A DNA stretch of 64,000 nt from JAIQFF01 sp963788505 (GCA_963788505.1 CAWBGY010000009.1:434001-498000), one strand, 5' to 3'. Shown: positions 1-9,200, numbered from the stretch's first letter. The notes: generated from the letters alone by a model not told the origin. Translations and numbers: made by a program.

Positions 1-201
1 AAAGCAAAAATGCTTGGCCAGTTGAAGCGCAAAGGGATCGCTGGTCACGATGCTGACCTCGGGGCGGTCGGTCCATGTGCCCAAGGTCTCTAGCACATCA
101 AACAGCATGGCCTGGGCAAGTTCGGTGCGGGTGGGTTGATCGAACAGGGCCGCGAGGCGTTGCTTGGCGCCGGAGAGATTCTTGACCGGAACCAGAATCA
201 T
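1..201 (-). CDS. cofC: 2-phospho-L-lactate guanylyltransferase CofC (N-terminal part, runs off left edge)
   Basis: Only the first 67 residues are inside the window. The N-terminus MILVPVKNLSGAKQRL followed by a MLFDVLET stretch and SIVTSDPFAL matches the start of the CofC/FbiD nucleotidyltransferase family. CofC activates 2-phospholactate or phosphoenolpyruvate with GTP during coenzyme F420 assembly. The ATG at 199-201 overlaps the TGA of cofD (198-200), so the two genes are translationally coupled. Gene order cofG-cofD-cofC supports the call. The C-terminus lies beyond position 1 and cannot be checked. Confidence 0.85.
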   Translation of the reverse strand, partial: MILVPVKNLSGAKQRLAALFDQPTRTELAQAMLFDVLETLGTWTDRPEVSIVTSDPFALQLAKHFCF

Positions 202-1170
202 GACGGGTCCGAGCCCGCGTGGGCTGCGTTTTCGTTAGACGCCGGCGACTCGACCTGGGCCAGGATCTGCCGGGCCAGGTCAATCTTTTCGTCGGCTGTG
301 CCCATGATCGTGTTGGCGCAGTGGACGCGCAGGCTAGGTTGTCTCAATGCCTCGGCCGCCTTGGCATCGCGGTGGTCAACCACCAGGAGGTCGAGAAACT
401 CGCGGTAAGCCTGGGCCACGCCTGCGATTGAAACCGGAAGGCCCTGGGCAGCCATCAGAATGCCGGCCGGTCCGGAAACGGCGGCGTTGCCGACAATCGG
501 GCTCACCGCCGCTACCAGGGCGGGAGTTTCCTTGAGCGCCTCAGTGATGCCGGGTACGGCCAGGATCGGGCCAATGCTGGTGACCGGGTTGCTGGGCGCG
601 AGCAGGACCACGGAAGCCGACATGATGGCCTCGACCACACCCGGGGCGGGCTGGGCGTTTTCAATGCCGTCGAAACGGATCGACTTTACTGGATCCTGAT
701 ACCAGCGCTGCACGAAATATTCCTCAAAGCTGAGTTCGCCGATGGGAGTGTCCACCCGCGTTTCCACGCGGGTATTGGTCATGGGGAGGATGCGGGCCTG
801 CACGCCCATCTTGGCCGCGATTTCGGCGGACACTTCAGACAGCGTCTTGCCCTGCTTGAGCAGTTTCGAGCGCAGCAGGTGGACGGCAAGATCGCGGTCG
901 CCAGTATGGAACCAGATGGGCTCTCCCAGGTCGCCCATGGCCTGGAGGCAAAAGAAATGTGTCGCCCTTTACGCCCCAGCCCCGTTCCTTGCTCAGCAGT
1001 CCGGCCAGAACATAGGTGATGGAATCGAGGTCGGGCGAAACATACAGGCCCCACCACTCCAGATCGTCCCCGGTGTTGACGATGATGGTGAGATCTTTGG
1101 ATGGAACGACCTGGCGCAGGCCATCTACAAACTTCGCGCCACCCGTCCCGCCAGTGAGTACGACGATCAT
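198..1170 (-). pseudogene. cofD: 2-phospho-L-lactate transferase CofD/FbiA, split by a one-base frameshift
   Basis: CofD transfers the phospholactate or phosphoenolpyruvate moiety onto the deazaflavin Fo. The N-terminal part (from ATG 1170) reads MIVVLTGGTGGAKFVDGL, then IIVNTGDDLEWWGLYVSPDL and SITYVLAG, all typical of CofD. After GVKGDTF the frame derails. The next frame resumes with CLQAMGDLGEPIWF and continues through LLAPSNPVTSIGPIL to the stop at 198. Removing one base from the A run at 950-953 (plus strand) restores a continuous protein of about 323 residues, the normal family length. This is either a sequencing or assembly error in a short homopolymer or a recent inactivation. The flanking genes are intact and overlap by 4 bases at both ends, which favours a functional gene or a very young lesion. 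Confidence 0.85.
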
Positions 1171-2351
1171 GCCGCCACGGCCCTCCCTGCGTAGCCTTCG
1201 CGATCGGCAGCCGCCTGGACCTTTTCCGACAGCAATCCGGGGCGCGAGGTAATGGTTGTCAGGAACTCAGGATAAACCGGCAGACGCTGACGCAAAATGT
1301 ATCCTCTTGATTCCGTGCGGGCCTTGAGCTGCTCCAGATGGGGCCAGGGTCTTTCCGGATTGATGAAATCAGGGGTCAGGGGTGAAACGCCGCCCCAGTC
1401 GTTGATTCCGGCATCGAGCAGTTCCTCGTAATAGGGTGCGGAAAGATTCGGCGGCGCCTGGATATTGACCTCCGGCATCAGAAGTCGCGCCACCGCGACC
1501 GTTCGCAACATCTCACCGAGGGTCGGTTCCGGCCAGTCGCGCATGGGGATTTCCGGCTTGACGCGGAAATTCTGCACGATCACTTCCTGGATGTGACCGT
1601 AGCGGCGATGTAGTTCGCGGATGGCGAGCAGGGTGTCCACCCGGTCCTCGAGCGTTTCACCGATTCCAATCAACAGGCCGGTGGTAAAGGGAACCGCCTG
1701 TTTGCCTGCTTCAGCAATCGTTCGCAAGCGTTTGGCTGGGACCTTGTCGGGCGCGTTATCGTGCGCGGCGCCGGACGCGAGCAGGGCGCTGCTCGTAGTT
1801 TCCAGCATCAGGCCCATGCTGGGTGAAACGGCCGCCAGTCGAGTGATCCACTCCGCGCTCAACAATCCAGGATTGGGATGCGGCAACAGGCTGGTTTCGC
1901 GCAGAAGGAGTTCGCACATGCCCTCAAGATAGTGGAGAGTCGAGTTGTATCCCAGGTGACGCAGGGTCGCACGCATTTCAGGAAAGGCCAGTTCGGGCTT
2001 ATCGCCCAGACTCAAGAGCGCCTCGGTGCAACCCAGCTTTTCGCCGGCCCGCGCGACTTCCATGACCTGGTCCGGGGTCATGGTGTGGGCGCCAGGTTCG
2101 CCCGGATCGCGACGGAAAGTGCAATAGCCGCAGTAGTCGCGGCACAGGTTGGTTAGCGGAATGAAGACTTTGCGGGAGTAAGTAATGATGCCGGGCTTGA
2201 ATCGTTGCTTTAGATCCAGCGCTGCGGCGAGAAGGGCCGGAAGTTCGTCGTCTGGGCAACGAATGAGTTGGCAAGCCCCTTCGCGCGAGAGCGGCAGCCC
2301 GTCACCAAGTTCGTCGAGCGGAGCCGTGAACGAATTGTCTTGCACTCGCAT
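1167..2351 (-). CDS. cofG: 7,8-didemethyl-8-hydroxy-5-deazariboflavin synthase, CofG subunit
   Basis: This 394-residue radical SAM enzyme works with CofH to make the deazaflavin chromophore Fo of coenzyme F420. The iron-sulfur motif CRDYCGYC is at about residues 70-77, preceded by the family sequence SRKVFIPLTNLC. Downstream are LLSLGDKPE and GILIGETxEDR-type segments (here GLLIGIGETLEDR), and C-terminal GGVSPLTPDFINPE. An upstream in-frame extension exists, but the ATG at 2351 gives the normal family N-terminus. The stop overlaps the cofD start by 4 bases. cofH is not in the window; it may lie left of cofC or elsewhere. Confidence 0.92.
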   Translation of the reverse strand: MRVQDNSFTAPLDELGDGLPLSREGACQLIRCPDDELPALLAAALDLKQRFKPGIITYSRKVFIPLTNLCRDYCGYCTFRRDPGEPGAHTMTPDQVMEVARAGEKLGCTEALLSLGDKPELAFPEMRATLRHLGYNSTLHYLEGMCELLLRETSLLPHPNPGLLSAEWITRLAAVSPSMGLMLETTSSALLASGAAHDNAPDKVPAKRLRTIAEAGKQAVPFTTGLLIGIGETLEDRVDTLLAIRELHRRYGHIQEVIVQNFRVKPEIPMRDWPEPTLGEMLRTVAVARLLMPEVNIQAPPNLSAPYYEELLDAGINDWGGVSPLTPDFINPERPWPHLEQLKARTESRGYILRQRLPVYPEFLTTITSRPGLLSEKVQAAADREGYAGRAVAA

Positions 2352-2565
2352 GTCTTCTGTCTGGCAGGTCCGGAAGATGGGCTCACAGTAAGAACACGAG
2401 AATGATACATGAGAGCGATTCGAAACGCTGTGTGCGGCGTGCGAGTTTCCGCAGGCGGTTGAATTGTTCAACCCCACCGGTTTAGTGGTAAAACTCTTAG
2501 GGCGGAATCGGCAATTGCCCGGCTCGGCCGGAAACTCCACGAAACGTCAGGGCTTCAGCCTACAC
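2352..2565. promoter_or_regulatory. Divergent intergenic region between the cofG operon and the flavin reductase gene
   Basis: These 214 bases separate two divergently oriented transcription units, so promoters for both should lie here. I do not see a convincing pair of sigma70 hexamers on either strand and no repeats. Confidence 0.4.
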
Positions 2566-3111
2566 ATGGCCGTCACTCAAGCGGAATTCCGCAGCGCGCT
2601 GGGCAGTTTTGCCACTGGAGTGACCGTGATTACGGTGGACTATGAGGGTGAAGTTCACGGCATGACGGCGAATGCCTTCAGTTCGGTGTCGCTCGATCCC
2701 CCGTTGGTGCTGGTTTGCGTGGACCATCGTGCCCGTACCCACACCCACCTCCATGCCCGGAAGCGGTTTGGAGTAAACGTGCTGGCGCAGGACCAGCAAA
2801 TCATTTCGGAATACTATGCGCGCCCTGCCCAGGACCATCGCCACGCCGAGCAGGAAGCGGGGGCGCACTTTGATCGCACCGCCCACGGCACTCCGGTGCT
2901 GAAAGGCGCCCTGACATACCTCGAGTGCCGGCTGCACACCTCGCAGGATGCGGGCGACCACACAATTTTTATCGCTGAGGTCGAACAGGTAGTGGTGCGT
3001 GCGGGCGATCCGCTGCTTTATCACCGTGGAGAATATCGGACGATCGCGTGCTCCGAGACGGAAGCTCCAGCACCGGCCAAGCCGACGGGCACAAGTACGA
3101 AAGGAATCTGA
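2566..3111 (+). CDS. Flavin reductase-like, FMN-binding domain protein
   Basis: 181 residues. The sequence contains the flavin reductase-like signature FATGVTVITV near residue 15, then GMTANAFSSVSLDPPLVLVCV and a C-terminal GDPLLYHRGEYR. These features mark the FMN-binding split-barrel family that reduces flavins with NAD(P)H, often as partner of two-component monooxygenases. The ATG at 2566 begins the conserved domain; an upstream in-frame ATG would add 34 residues with no homology. It runs just 3 bases ahead of the CoxG-like gene, so the two are probably cotranscribed. The exact electron acceptor cannot be told from the sequence. Confidence 0.85.
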   Translation: MAVTQAEFRSALGSFATGVTVITVDYEGEVHGMTANAFSSVSLDPPLVLVCVDHRARTHTHLHARKRFGVNVLAQDQQIISEYYARPAQDHRHAEQEAGAHFDRTAHGTPVLKGALTYLECRLHTSQDAGDHTIFIAEVEQVVVRAGDPLLYHRGEYRTIACSETEAPAPAKPTGTSTKGI

Positions 3112-3114
3112 GAC

Positions 3115-3555
3115 ATGGCAATCAAATTTGGCGGCGAGTTTGAAATCAAGCGAACTCCGGAAGAGGTCTATGACTTTCTCACCGACCCCAAAAAATTTGC
3201 CCCGCTACTCCCAGATTTCCAGGGCATGACGCAGCAGGATGATACGCATTTCACGGTGAAAGTGAATGTCGGCATTTCCTATATCAAGGGCGCCGCCGAC
3301 ATGAAGATGGAACTGAGCCAGGCTGAACGTCCCAGACGGGCGCAGTACAAAGGGCAAGGCAGCGCGGCCGGCGGGAAGGTTGCCATAACCGCTGGCTTCG
3401 ATCTGGCGCCGGCAGCCGGGGGAACGAAAGTAGCCTGGCAGGGTGAAGCTCAGGTCTTCGGCGGTCTGGCTTCGGTGGCAGGCGGGCTGCTTGAACCCTT
3501 GGGCAAGAAGAATGTGCAGAAACTGATCGATGGCCTGCAGGCAGCGCTGCACTGA
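3115..3555 (+). CDS. CoxG-like SRPBCC family protein (carbon monoxide dehydrogenase subunit G family)
   Basis: 146 residues with the N-terminus FEIKRTPEEVYDFLTDP and the central stretch VAITAGFDLAPAAGGTKVAW. This is the pattern of the CoxG/SRPBCC ligand-binding fold. CoxG proteins anchor or help mature molybdenum hydroxylases such as CO dehydrogenase, but no coxMSL genes are in this window, so the partner is unknown. The C-terminal GGLASVAGGLLEPLGKK segment resembles the family's membrane-proximal glycine-rich helix. It starts 3 bases after the flavin reductase stop, in an apparent two-gene operon. Confidence 0.82.
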   Translation: MAIKFGGEFEIKRTPEEVYDFLTDPKKFAPLLPDFQGMTQQDDTHFTVKVNVGISYIKGAADMKMELSQAERPRRAQYKGQGSAAGGKVAITAGFDLAPAAGGTKVAWQGEAQVFGGLASVAGGLLEPLGKKNVQKLIDGLQAALH

Positions 3556-3566
3556 GAACGGCGCTC

Positions 3567-4523
3567 CTAGCGGGATGTGTCCTGGGTGGCCAGGGCGGCG
3601 GCCTTGCGGCCGTAGGCTTCCTCCCAGGAAATGATGCGATTGCGCAGGATTCCAATATTCTCGATTTCACATTCGATTACATCACCGACTTTGAGATGCC
3701 AGGCTGTTGCATCGCCGCGGGGCGCGGTCGAGCCGGAAACCGTGCCGGCAGAAACCACGTCGCCCGCGCTGTAGCCCATGGGCGAATAGCTAGCAAGAAT
3801 CTCCGGAATCTTGACCGACATTTTGCTGGAATTTGATTGTTGCCGGGGCTCGCCGTTCACTCGCAGTTCCATGGCCAGGACATGCGGGTCGCGAATCTCG
3901 TCTGCGGTCACGATCCACGGGCCCAACGGACAGAACGTGTCGAGCCCGTTGCAGAGGCCTGGTCCTCCTGACTTCATCTCGCGACGCTGAATGTCGCGGG
4001 CCGTAATGCGGTTGAAAATGACGTAGCCCCCGACGTAACCCGCGGCATCTTCCGGCCCGAAGTGTTTACCGCTCTTTTTCAAAACGACGGCGAGTTCGAC
4101 CTCGCAATCCAGTTCTTGCGTGAGGTGCTCGGGATAGACCACCGGTTCTTCATGCCCGATGATGGCGTCCACATTGCGGAAGCCTGCGGCATGAAAAAAC
4201 TTCCTGGGGGCAATCGGCGCCTTGAGAGCGACCTCGTCGGCCGAATAGAAGATGGGCTCTCCGCGCGGCGCAGTGACGCTGGCGCTCCCCAGCACGTACT
4301 CAAAGGCCTTACGGGCCGCTTCCAGTCCGGTGTCGGCGCCGGAGAAAAGTTCGCGCATGTCAGGCGGGACCAGCGCGCCGGCCAGGCGGTAGAACGCGCT
4401 TTCGTTCTCGACCTCACGCAAATACAGGGCGCAGGCCGAGTTCAGGTCAACCAGCCGTTCGTCGGGAGCGAGGGCGCCGATGCGGGACCGCCGCGCGCTA
4501 TCTTCAAAGGTGATGAGTCGCAT
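3567..4523 (-). CDS. Fumarylacetoacetate hydrolase (FAH) family protein
   Basis: 318 residues. The C-terminal two thirds carry the FAH catalytic fold: DCEVELAVVLKK and GGYVIFNRITARDIQRRE, followed by MSVKIPEILASYS and SAGDVVSAGTVSGS. The acidic residues in DCEVELA are the usual divalent-metal ligands. The family hydrolyses or decarboxylates acylpyruvates and other 2-oxo-4-ene acids; the true substrate is not predictable here. The gene converges with the CoxG-like gene (11 bases apart) and stands alone on its strand. Confidence 0.85.
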   Translation of the reverse strand: MRLITFEDSARRSRIGALAPDERLVDLNSACALYLREVENESAFYRLAGALVPPDMRELFSGADTGLEAARKAFEYVLGSASVTAPRGEPIFYSADEVALKAPIAPRKFFHAAGFRNVDAIIGHEEPVVYPEHLTQELDCEVELAVVLKKSGKHFGPEDAAGYVGGYVIFNRITARDIQRREMKSGGPGLCNGLDTFCPLGPWIVTADEIRDPHVLAMELRVNGEPRQQSNSSKMSVKIPEILASYSPMGYSAGDVVSAGTVSGSTAPRGDATAWHLKVGDVIECEIENIGILRNRIISWEEAYGRKAAALATQDTSR

Positions 4524-4660
4524 ACCAGGCTGCAGAACACCAGACTAGCAGTGTATGAACCGGCCTCACAGTTGTCCACCGGCGCGCCGCGAAGCGGGCA
4601 GGTAAGTTAAGATAAGTCGCTTCTGAAGTTTCAAGAAGTATTGTTCCGGGCGGAGGCTCA

Positions 4661-5956
4661 ATGGCAAACCGAAGGGAGTTCATACGCACGCTTTCCGGCG
4701 TGGCGGCGCTGAGCATTACCACGGACGTGAACAGACTGGGCAGGGTGCGCTTTCTGCGGATGGCAACTTCCATGACAGACACCGGCCCGCACGACCGCCT
4801 GGAACCGGACTGGTATCGGCGCAAGATTGTCGACGTACAGGAGAAAATGAAAGAGCGCAAGCTCAATGCGCTCCTCCTTCTGGATGCGACCAACATCATT
4901 TACACCGTGGGATATTTCCATCTTTCGACCGAGCGTCCGCTGGCAGCGTTGATTCCAGAGTCGGGAGATCCCGTGATGTTCGTTCCCGGCCTGGAAGTTG
5001 ATCAGGTCAAGACGTGGTGGGTGAAAGACTACGAGTCCTACTTCGATTTTCCCGGCCCGGTAAACCGGGTGCGCTGGATTTTCGAGCGCGTGGCCAAGCG
5101 CGGACTCGACCGGGCACGGATCGGCGTGGAGGAACCTCGGCCCAGCCGCTTGCATCAAATGAACCTGGGGGCGCCCAAGGCCAAAATCGTCGTGGCCGGA
5201 GATCTGGTCGAGGACCTTCGCCTGGTCAAGGACGAGGACGAACTCCGCATCATGCGCCGGGCCATGACGTATGCCGACTTCAAGGTGCAAGCCGGCCGCG
5301 AATTCGTGCAACGCAACGGCAACGTAACTGAGGACGAAATCCTGAAGGTGACGGCCGATGCCGTCGCTGACCGGATGTCCAAGGAGCTGCACGATGTAGT
5401 CGGCGTGGGCATCGATCCTCCCTTCGGTGGACTGGTGCCTTTCGGCAAGCGCTCGGCGTTCCCCCATGCGGTCCCGAGCAAAGACCGGTTGAAAACAGGA
5501 GACGCCCTGATTCTCAGTTTCGGCGCCCAGGTGGGAGGATACAACGTCGAGTGTGAACGCTCGTTCTGCGTAGGCAAGCCAACCGATTACGCCAAGCGCC
5601 TGTTCGACGCCATGCTGGCGGCCCACGACACCGGCGTCGAGAACCTGAAAGAAGGCGCGGTGGCCGAGGAAGTGGACCGGAAGAGCCTGGACCAGATTCG
5701 CAAGGCAGGGTTTGAGAAGTTTCTGAAACACCGCACCGGGCACGGCATTGGTCTGGAAGGCCACGAACCTCCCTGGATCGCCGAAGGCGACAGGACAGTA
5801 CTGCGGCAGGGCATGACTTTCAGCTGCGAGCCGGGAGTTTACGATCCGGACTGGGGCGGATTTCGGCACTCGGACACGGTCGTCGTGCGCAAGGACAAGG
5901 GCGAAGTGTTAAACACTTATCCCACCCGCCTCGATGACATGGTCATCGAGATTTGA
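4661..5956 (+). CDS. M24/creatinase-fold protein (aminopeptidase P family) with most metal ligands lost
   Basis: 431 residues. The N-terminus NRREFIRTLSGVAALS resembles a Tat signal. After a creatinase-type N-terminal domain comes the pita-bread M24 domain. Of the five positions that bind the two metals in aminopeptidase P, only the histidine (H361 in HRTGHGIG) and one glutamate (E390 in SCEPGVY) remain. The first aspartate is S286, the second is E297 and the last glutamate is S404. This points away from dinuclear-metal peptidase activity and towards a creatinase-like or other metal-independent role. A ribosome-binding GGAGG lies just before the ATG. It stands alone, with msrB following 42 bases after the stop. 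Confidence 0.83.
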   Translation: MANRREFIRTLSGVAALSITTDVNRLGRVRFLRMATSMTDTGPHDRLEPDWYRRKIVDVQEKMKERKLNALLLLDATNIIYTVGYFHLSTERPLAALIPESGDPVMFVPGLEVDQVKTWWVKDYESYFDFPGPVNRVRWIFERVAKRGLDRARIGVEEPRPSRLHQMNLGAPKAKIVVAGDLVEDLRLVKDEDELRIMRRAMTYADFKVQAGREFVQRNGNVTEDEILKVTADAVADRMSKELHDVVGVGIDPPFGGLVPFGKRSAFPHAVPSKDRLKTGDALILSFGAQVGGYNVECERSFCVGKPTDYAKRLFDAMLAAHDTGVENLKEGAVAEEVDRKSLDQIRKAGFEKFLKHRTGHGIGLEGHEPPWIAEGDRTVLRQGMTFSCEPGVYDPDWGGFRHSDTVVVRKDKGEVLNTYPTRLDDMVIEI

Positions 5957-5998
5957 GGATCTGAAGATCAACAACTTAATAATGATTTGGAGAATGGA

Positions 5999-6406
5999 AT
6001 GGCAGAGAAAATTGATAAGTCGGAAACAGAATGGCAAAAGCAGCTCTCGCCCGAACAGTACTACGTGACGCGCAAGGCGGGAACCGAGCCGGCGTTTAGC
6101 GGCAAATACTGGAAGACGAAAGATGCGGGCACGTATGCCTGTGTCTGTTGCGGCCAACCGCTATTCAGCTCAGAGAGCAAGTTTGAGTCCGGCACCGGCT
6201 GGCCCAGCTTTTTCAAACCAGTGGACGAAGCGGCGGTGGTCAATCACACCGACAAGACCTACGGCATGGTTCGCACCGAAACCCGATGCGCGCATTGCAA
6301 TGCCCATCTGGGGCATGTCTTTGAAGACGGGCCCGCGCCGACCGGCCTGCGCTACTGTATGAATTCCGCAGCTCTCGATTTGAAACCGGAAGAGAAGAAA
6401 AAGTAA
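5999..6406 (+). CDS. msrB: Peptide-methionine (R)-S-oxide reductase MsrB
   Basis: 135 residues, normal for a single-domain MsrB. The enzyme reduces methionine-R-sulfoxide in damaged proteins. The zinc-binding cysteine pairs are visible (CVCCG and CAHC), the substrate segment SGTGWPSF is present, and the catalytic cysteine lies in RYCMNSAAL. No twin resolving cysteine was checked. The ATG at 5999 has GGAG 6 bases upstream; an upstream TTG at 5987 is less likely. It is cytoplasmic, with no signal peptide. Confidence 0.93.
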   Translation: MAEKIDKSETEWQKQLSPEQYYVTRKAGTEPAFSGKYWKTKDAGTYACVCCGQPLFSSESKFESGTGWPSFFKPVDEAAVVNHTDKTYGMVRTETRCAHCNAHLGHVFEDGPAPTGLRYCMNSAALDLKPEEKKK

Positions 6407-6445
6407 GTGAAAGTGTGGGTCGCACACTCGACCCACACCTGTGAA

Positions 6446-6949
6446 CTAGACGCCCGCGACCGCGGCTGCCGCTTTCGGTGCCTCGGTTACGGCGGACTTG
6501 ATCTCAGCTTGCGCCTGCTTCTGGGCCTGAGACTTGTCCTGTTTGTGCTCGACCGCGCGCACCTGCACGCTGCCCTTCAGCACAGCTCCATCCTCCACGC
6601 TGATGCGCTGGGTGATGACATCCCCGGTCAGAGCGCCTTCGCTGCGGATGTCCAGACGGTCCGTGCACTGGATGTTGCCCTGGACCTTGCCCTGGATTAC
6701 AACTTCGCGGGCAGTGATATTGGCGGCGACGCTGCCGTTGCGTCCAATGGTCACTCTGTGCTCGGCAAAATTGACGGTGCCCTCGATTCGCCCATCGATG
6801 TAGAGCGATTCCGTGCCGCTGACTTCGCCTTTGATGACCACGGAGCGGCCGATCGTAGCCTGCTCTACGGGCACGCTGACCGTCTTGCTGGGGCTGAAGG
6901 ATGGGTTCGAGGGTAACTGCGATTTTTGAGAATCTGATGGCTGCAGCAT
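6446..6949 (-). CDS. Bactofilin (polymer-forming cytoskeletal protein)
   Basis: 167 residues. A short disordered N-terminus precedes the bactofilin beta-helix, seen as repeats such as IGRSVVIKGEVSGTESL, YIDGRIEGTV, VTIGRNGSVAANITA, VVIQGKVQGNI and LDIRSEGALTGDVIT. The C-terminal tail is lysine-, glutamine- and alanine-rich. Bactofilins polymerise without nucleotide and act in cell shape, polarity or envelope scaffolding. The gene converges with msrB and has no obvious operon partner. Confidence 0.9.
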   Translation of the reverse strand: MLQPSDSQKSQLPSNPSFSPSKTVSVPVEQATIGRSVVIKGEVSGTESLYIDGRIEGTVNFAEHRVTIGRNGSVAANITAREVVIQGKVQGNIQCTDRLDIRSEGALTGDVITQRISVEDGAVLKGSVQVRAVEHKQDKSQAQKQAQAEIKSAVTEAPKAAAAVAGV

Positions 6950-7228
6950 CGGTTGCGGCGCTCCTTTGAGTTTTCCGCGCGGCGCGCACTATGGCGTTAC
7001 CGCATGCGGCGAGTCTGCTTGTCTGTGGCCGATTGGCCAAACTGACTATCGCACGGGAGCAGGCAAGAAAGCAGGTTACGGAAGAACCTGTACGGGTGTC
7101 GAAGGTATCGGGTAACCGGATGCTCAGGGAGACTGCTTAGGTGGAGCCGGGTCTCACCCAGCATTAAATGCTCTATTTTCAATACGGCTTCGGCCGCGGC
7201 AGCTGCCAGTCGCGAGCGCAAAGCTGGT
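6950..7228. other. Intergenic, between the bactofilin and ABC-F genes
   Basis: 279 bases that should contain the bactofilin promoter (minus strand). No gene, repeat or clear hairpin seen. Confidence 0.4.
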
Positions 7229-9160
7229 TCAGGTCTCGAGTGTCTGGCCCAGCTGTTCCCATTCCACCATCCGCCGCTGCAACTCGGTTCGCGTAGCGCC
7301 GAGTTCCTGCGTAACCCGCTGTGTTTCCTCGGCGCTGACGAAGCTCTGCAGGGCGGCTTCACACTCGGCGATGGTATCTTCCAGGCGGTTGATCTCACCC
7401 TCAAGTTCGTGCACACGATCTTCCATTTGTTTGCGTTTGATGGGGTTCAGGCGCCTGGAGCCATGGTCCTCGGATTTCGGCGGTGGCCCACTGGCATGGC
7501 CATTCGCAGGCTGCGAATTGGCTGGCGACGTAACCGCCTTTTGCAACGCCGCGGCGCCGCCCTCTTTTCGCCAGCGATAATCTTCATAGTTGCCGGGATA
7601 GACCTCGACCCGGCCATCCCCGACTTCTAGAACTCGCGTCGCCAGTTTGTCGATGAAATAGCGGTCGTGCGAGACGAAGACCACGGTGCCGTTGTAGTCC
7701 GTCAGCGCCTTCAGCAGGACGTCTTTGGCCCGCATGTCCAGGTGGTTCGTGGGCTCGTCAAGCAGCAGAAAATTTGCCGGATGCAGCAGCATGCGCAGCA
7801 GCGCATAGCGGTTGCGCTCGCCGCCCGAGAGCACGCCGATGCGCTTGAAAACGTCATCGGCGGAGAACAGGAAGCATCCCAGAAGGCTGCGCAGTTCGGT
7901 CTGCGTGGAGCGGGGAGAAATCTCGCCCAGATCATCCAGGATGCGCGCATCCGAATCGAGTTCCTTGTACTGGTCCTGCGCGAAATAATCCGGCTCGACG
8001 TTGTGTCCCAGGCGGTACTCGCCCTGGGTCAGGGGTTCGGTTTGCGCCAGCAACTTGATCAGCGTGGATTTCCCGGCCCCGTTCACTCCCACCAGCGCAA
8101 TCCGGTCGCCGCGCTCGATCAGGAAACTGACATCGCGAAACACTTCCTTCTCGCCGTAGGATTTTGCCACTCCAACGAACTCGGCCACGATCCGGCCCGC
8201 GGGCTTGGGTTGGGGGAAGGAGAAATGAATGGTCTTTTCTTCTTCCGGCAGTTCGATGCGTTCGATCTTCTCCAGTTCCTTGATCCGGCTCTGCACCTGC
8301 TTGGCCTTGGTGGCCTGATAGCGGAAACGGTTGATAAAAACTTCCAGTTGCTCAATGCGCTCGCGCTGGTTGCGATAGGCGGCTTCGAGCTGCTCCAGGC
8401 GCTGCGCCTTGGCGTTCAGATATTTTTCGTAGTTGCCGTGGTAAAGATGAACACGCTTGTTCCAGATTTCGACCATCTTGTTGATGGTCACGTCGAGAAA
8501 ATAGCGGTCGTGGGAGATCAGCACAAAAGCGTAGGGATAGTTGCCGAGATACTCTTCCAGCCAGTTGCGGGCTTCGAGATCAAGATGGTTGGTGGGTTCG
8601 TCCAGCAGCAACAGGTTGGGCTGCTGCAGCAGCAGCTTGACCAACGCGATGCGCATCTGCCAGCCGCCGGAAAATTCCTCGGTCTGCCGGGTCCAGTCTT
8701 CTTTGCGAAAACCCAACCCGGAAAGCACGGTGCCCACCTGCGCCTCGATGGCGTATCCGTCGCGGGTGGTAAATTCGTGCTCGATGCGCTGGTAGCGTTC
8801 CGCCACCTGGGCATACTCCGGAGATGCATGGTCGAGTTCGGACATGCGCCCGGTCAGCTCTTCCATTTCCGCTTCCATGGCCCGCAGATGCGCAAATACC
8901 GACATACACTCGGCGAACACGGTACGTCCCGAGAGTGCCAGGCCATCCTGCGGCAGGTAGCCGGCACTGATGCCCTTGGCCCGGCTGACCGAGCCGTAGT
9001 CCAGGCTTTCTAACCCAGCCAGGATTTTCATCAGGGTGGACTTGCCGGTGCCGTTGGCGCCCACCAGGCCCACCCGGTCACGGGGCGTAATCATCCAGTC
9101 CGCTCCTTCGAACAGGAGCTTGTGGCCATAGCGTTTGCCGGCGGATGAAAGCTGGAGCAT
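7229..9160 (-). CDS. ABC-F family ATP-binding protein (Uup/EttA-like)
   Basis: 643 residues with two ATPase domains and no membrane segments. Walker A motifs are GANGTGKST and GVNGAGKST. Signature motifs are SGGWQMR and LSGGERNRY. Both Walker B segments read LLDEPTNHLD. A charged linker rich in arginine, glutamine and lysine sits between the domains, and a C-terminal coiled coil follows a proline/glycine-rich hinge. ABC-F proteins act at the ribosome as translation factors or in antibiotic protection. The start at 9160 (MLQLSSAGKRYG) matches the family; an upstream in-frame start adds 16 unlikely residues. Confidence 0.9.
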   Translation of the reverse strand: MLQLSSAGKRYGHKLLFEGADWMITPRDRVGLVGANGTGKSTLMKILAGLESLDYGSVSRAKGISAGYLPQDGLALSGRTVFAECMSVFAHLRAMEAEMEELTGRMSELDHASPEYAQVAERYQRIEHEFTTRDGYAIEAQVGTVLSGLGFRKEDWTRQTEEFSGGWQMRIALVKLLLQQPNLLLLDEPTNHLDLEARNWLEEYLGNYPYAFVLISHDRYFLDVTINKMVEIWNKRVHLYHGNYEKYLNAKAQRLEQLEAAYRNQRERIEQLEVFINRFRYQATKAKQVQSRIKELEKIERIELPEEEKTIHFSFPQPKPAGRIVAEFVGVAKSYGEKEVFRDVSFLIERGDRIALVGVNGAGKSTLIKLLAQTEPLTQGEYRLGHNVEPDYFAQDQYKELDSDARILDDLGEISPRSTQTELRSLLGCFLFSADDVFKRIGVLSGGERNRYALLRMLLHPANFLLLDEPTNHLDMRAKDVLLKALTDYNGTVVFVSHDRYFIDKLATRVLEVGDGRVEVYPGNYEDYRWRKEGGAAALQKAVTSPANSQPANGHASGPPPKSEDHGSRRLNPIKRKQMEDRVHELEGEINRLEDTIAECEAALQSFVSAEETQRVTQELGATRTELQRRMVEWEQLGQTLET

Positions 9161-9200
9161 CCTGTTAATCGTCTCATGAGAGAGCTCGTTTGAAGAAGAA

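Noticed and set aside
7667..9013. 448-residue plus-strand frame opposite the ABC-F gene
   Set aside because: Antisense shadow; both ATPase domains with all motifs are on the minus strand.
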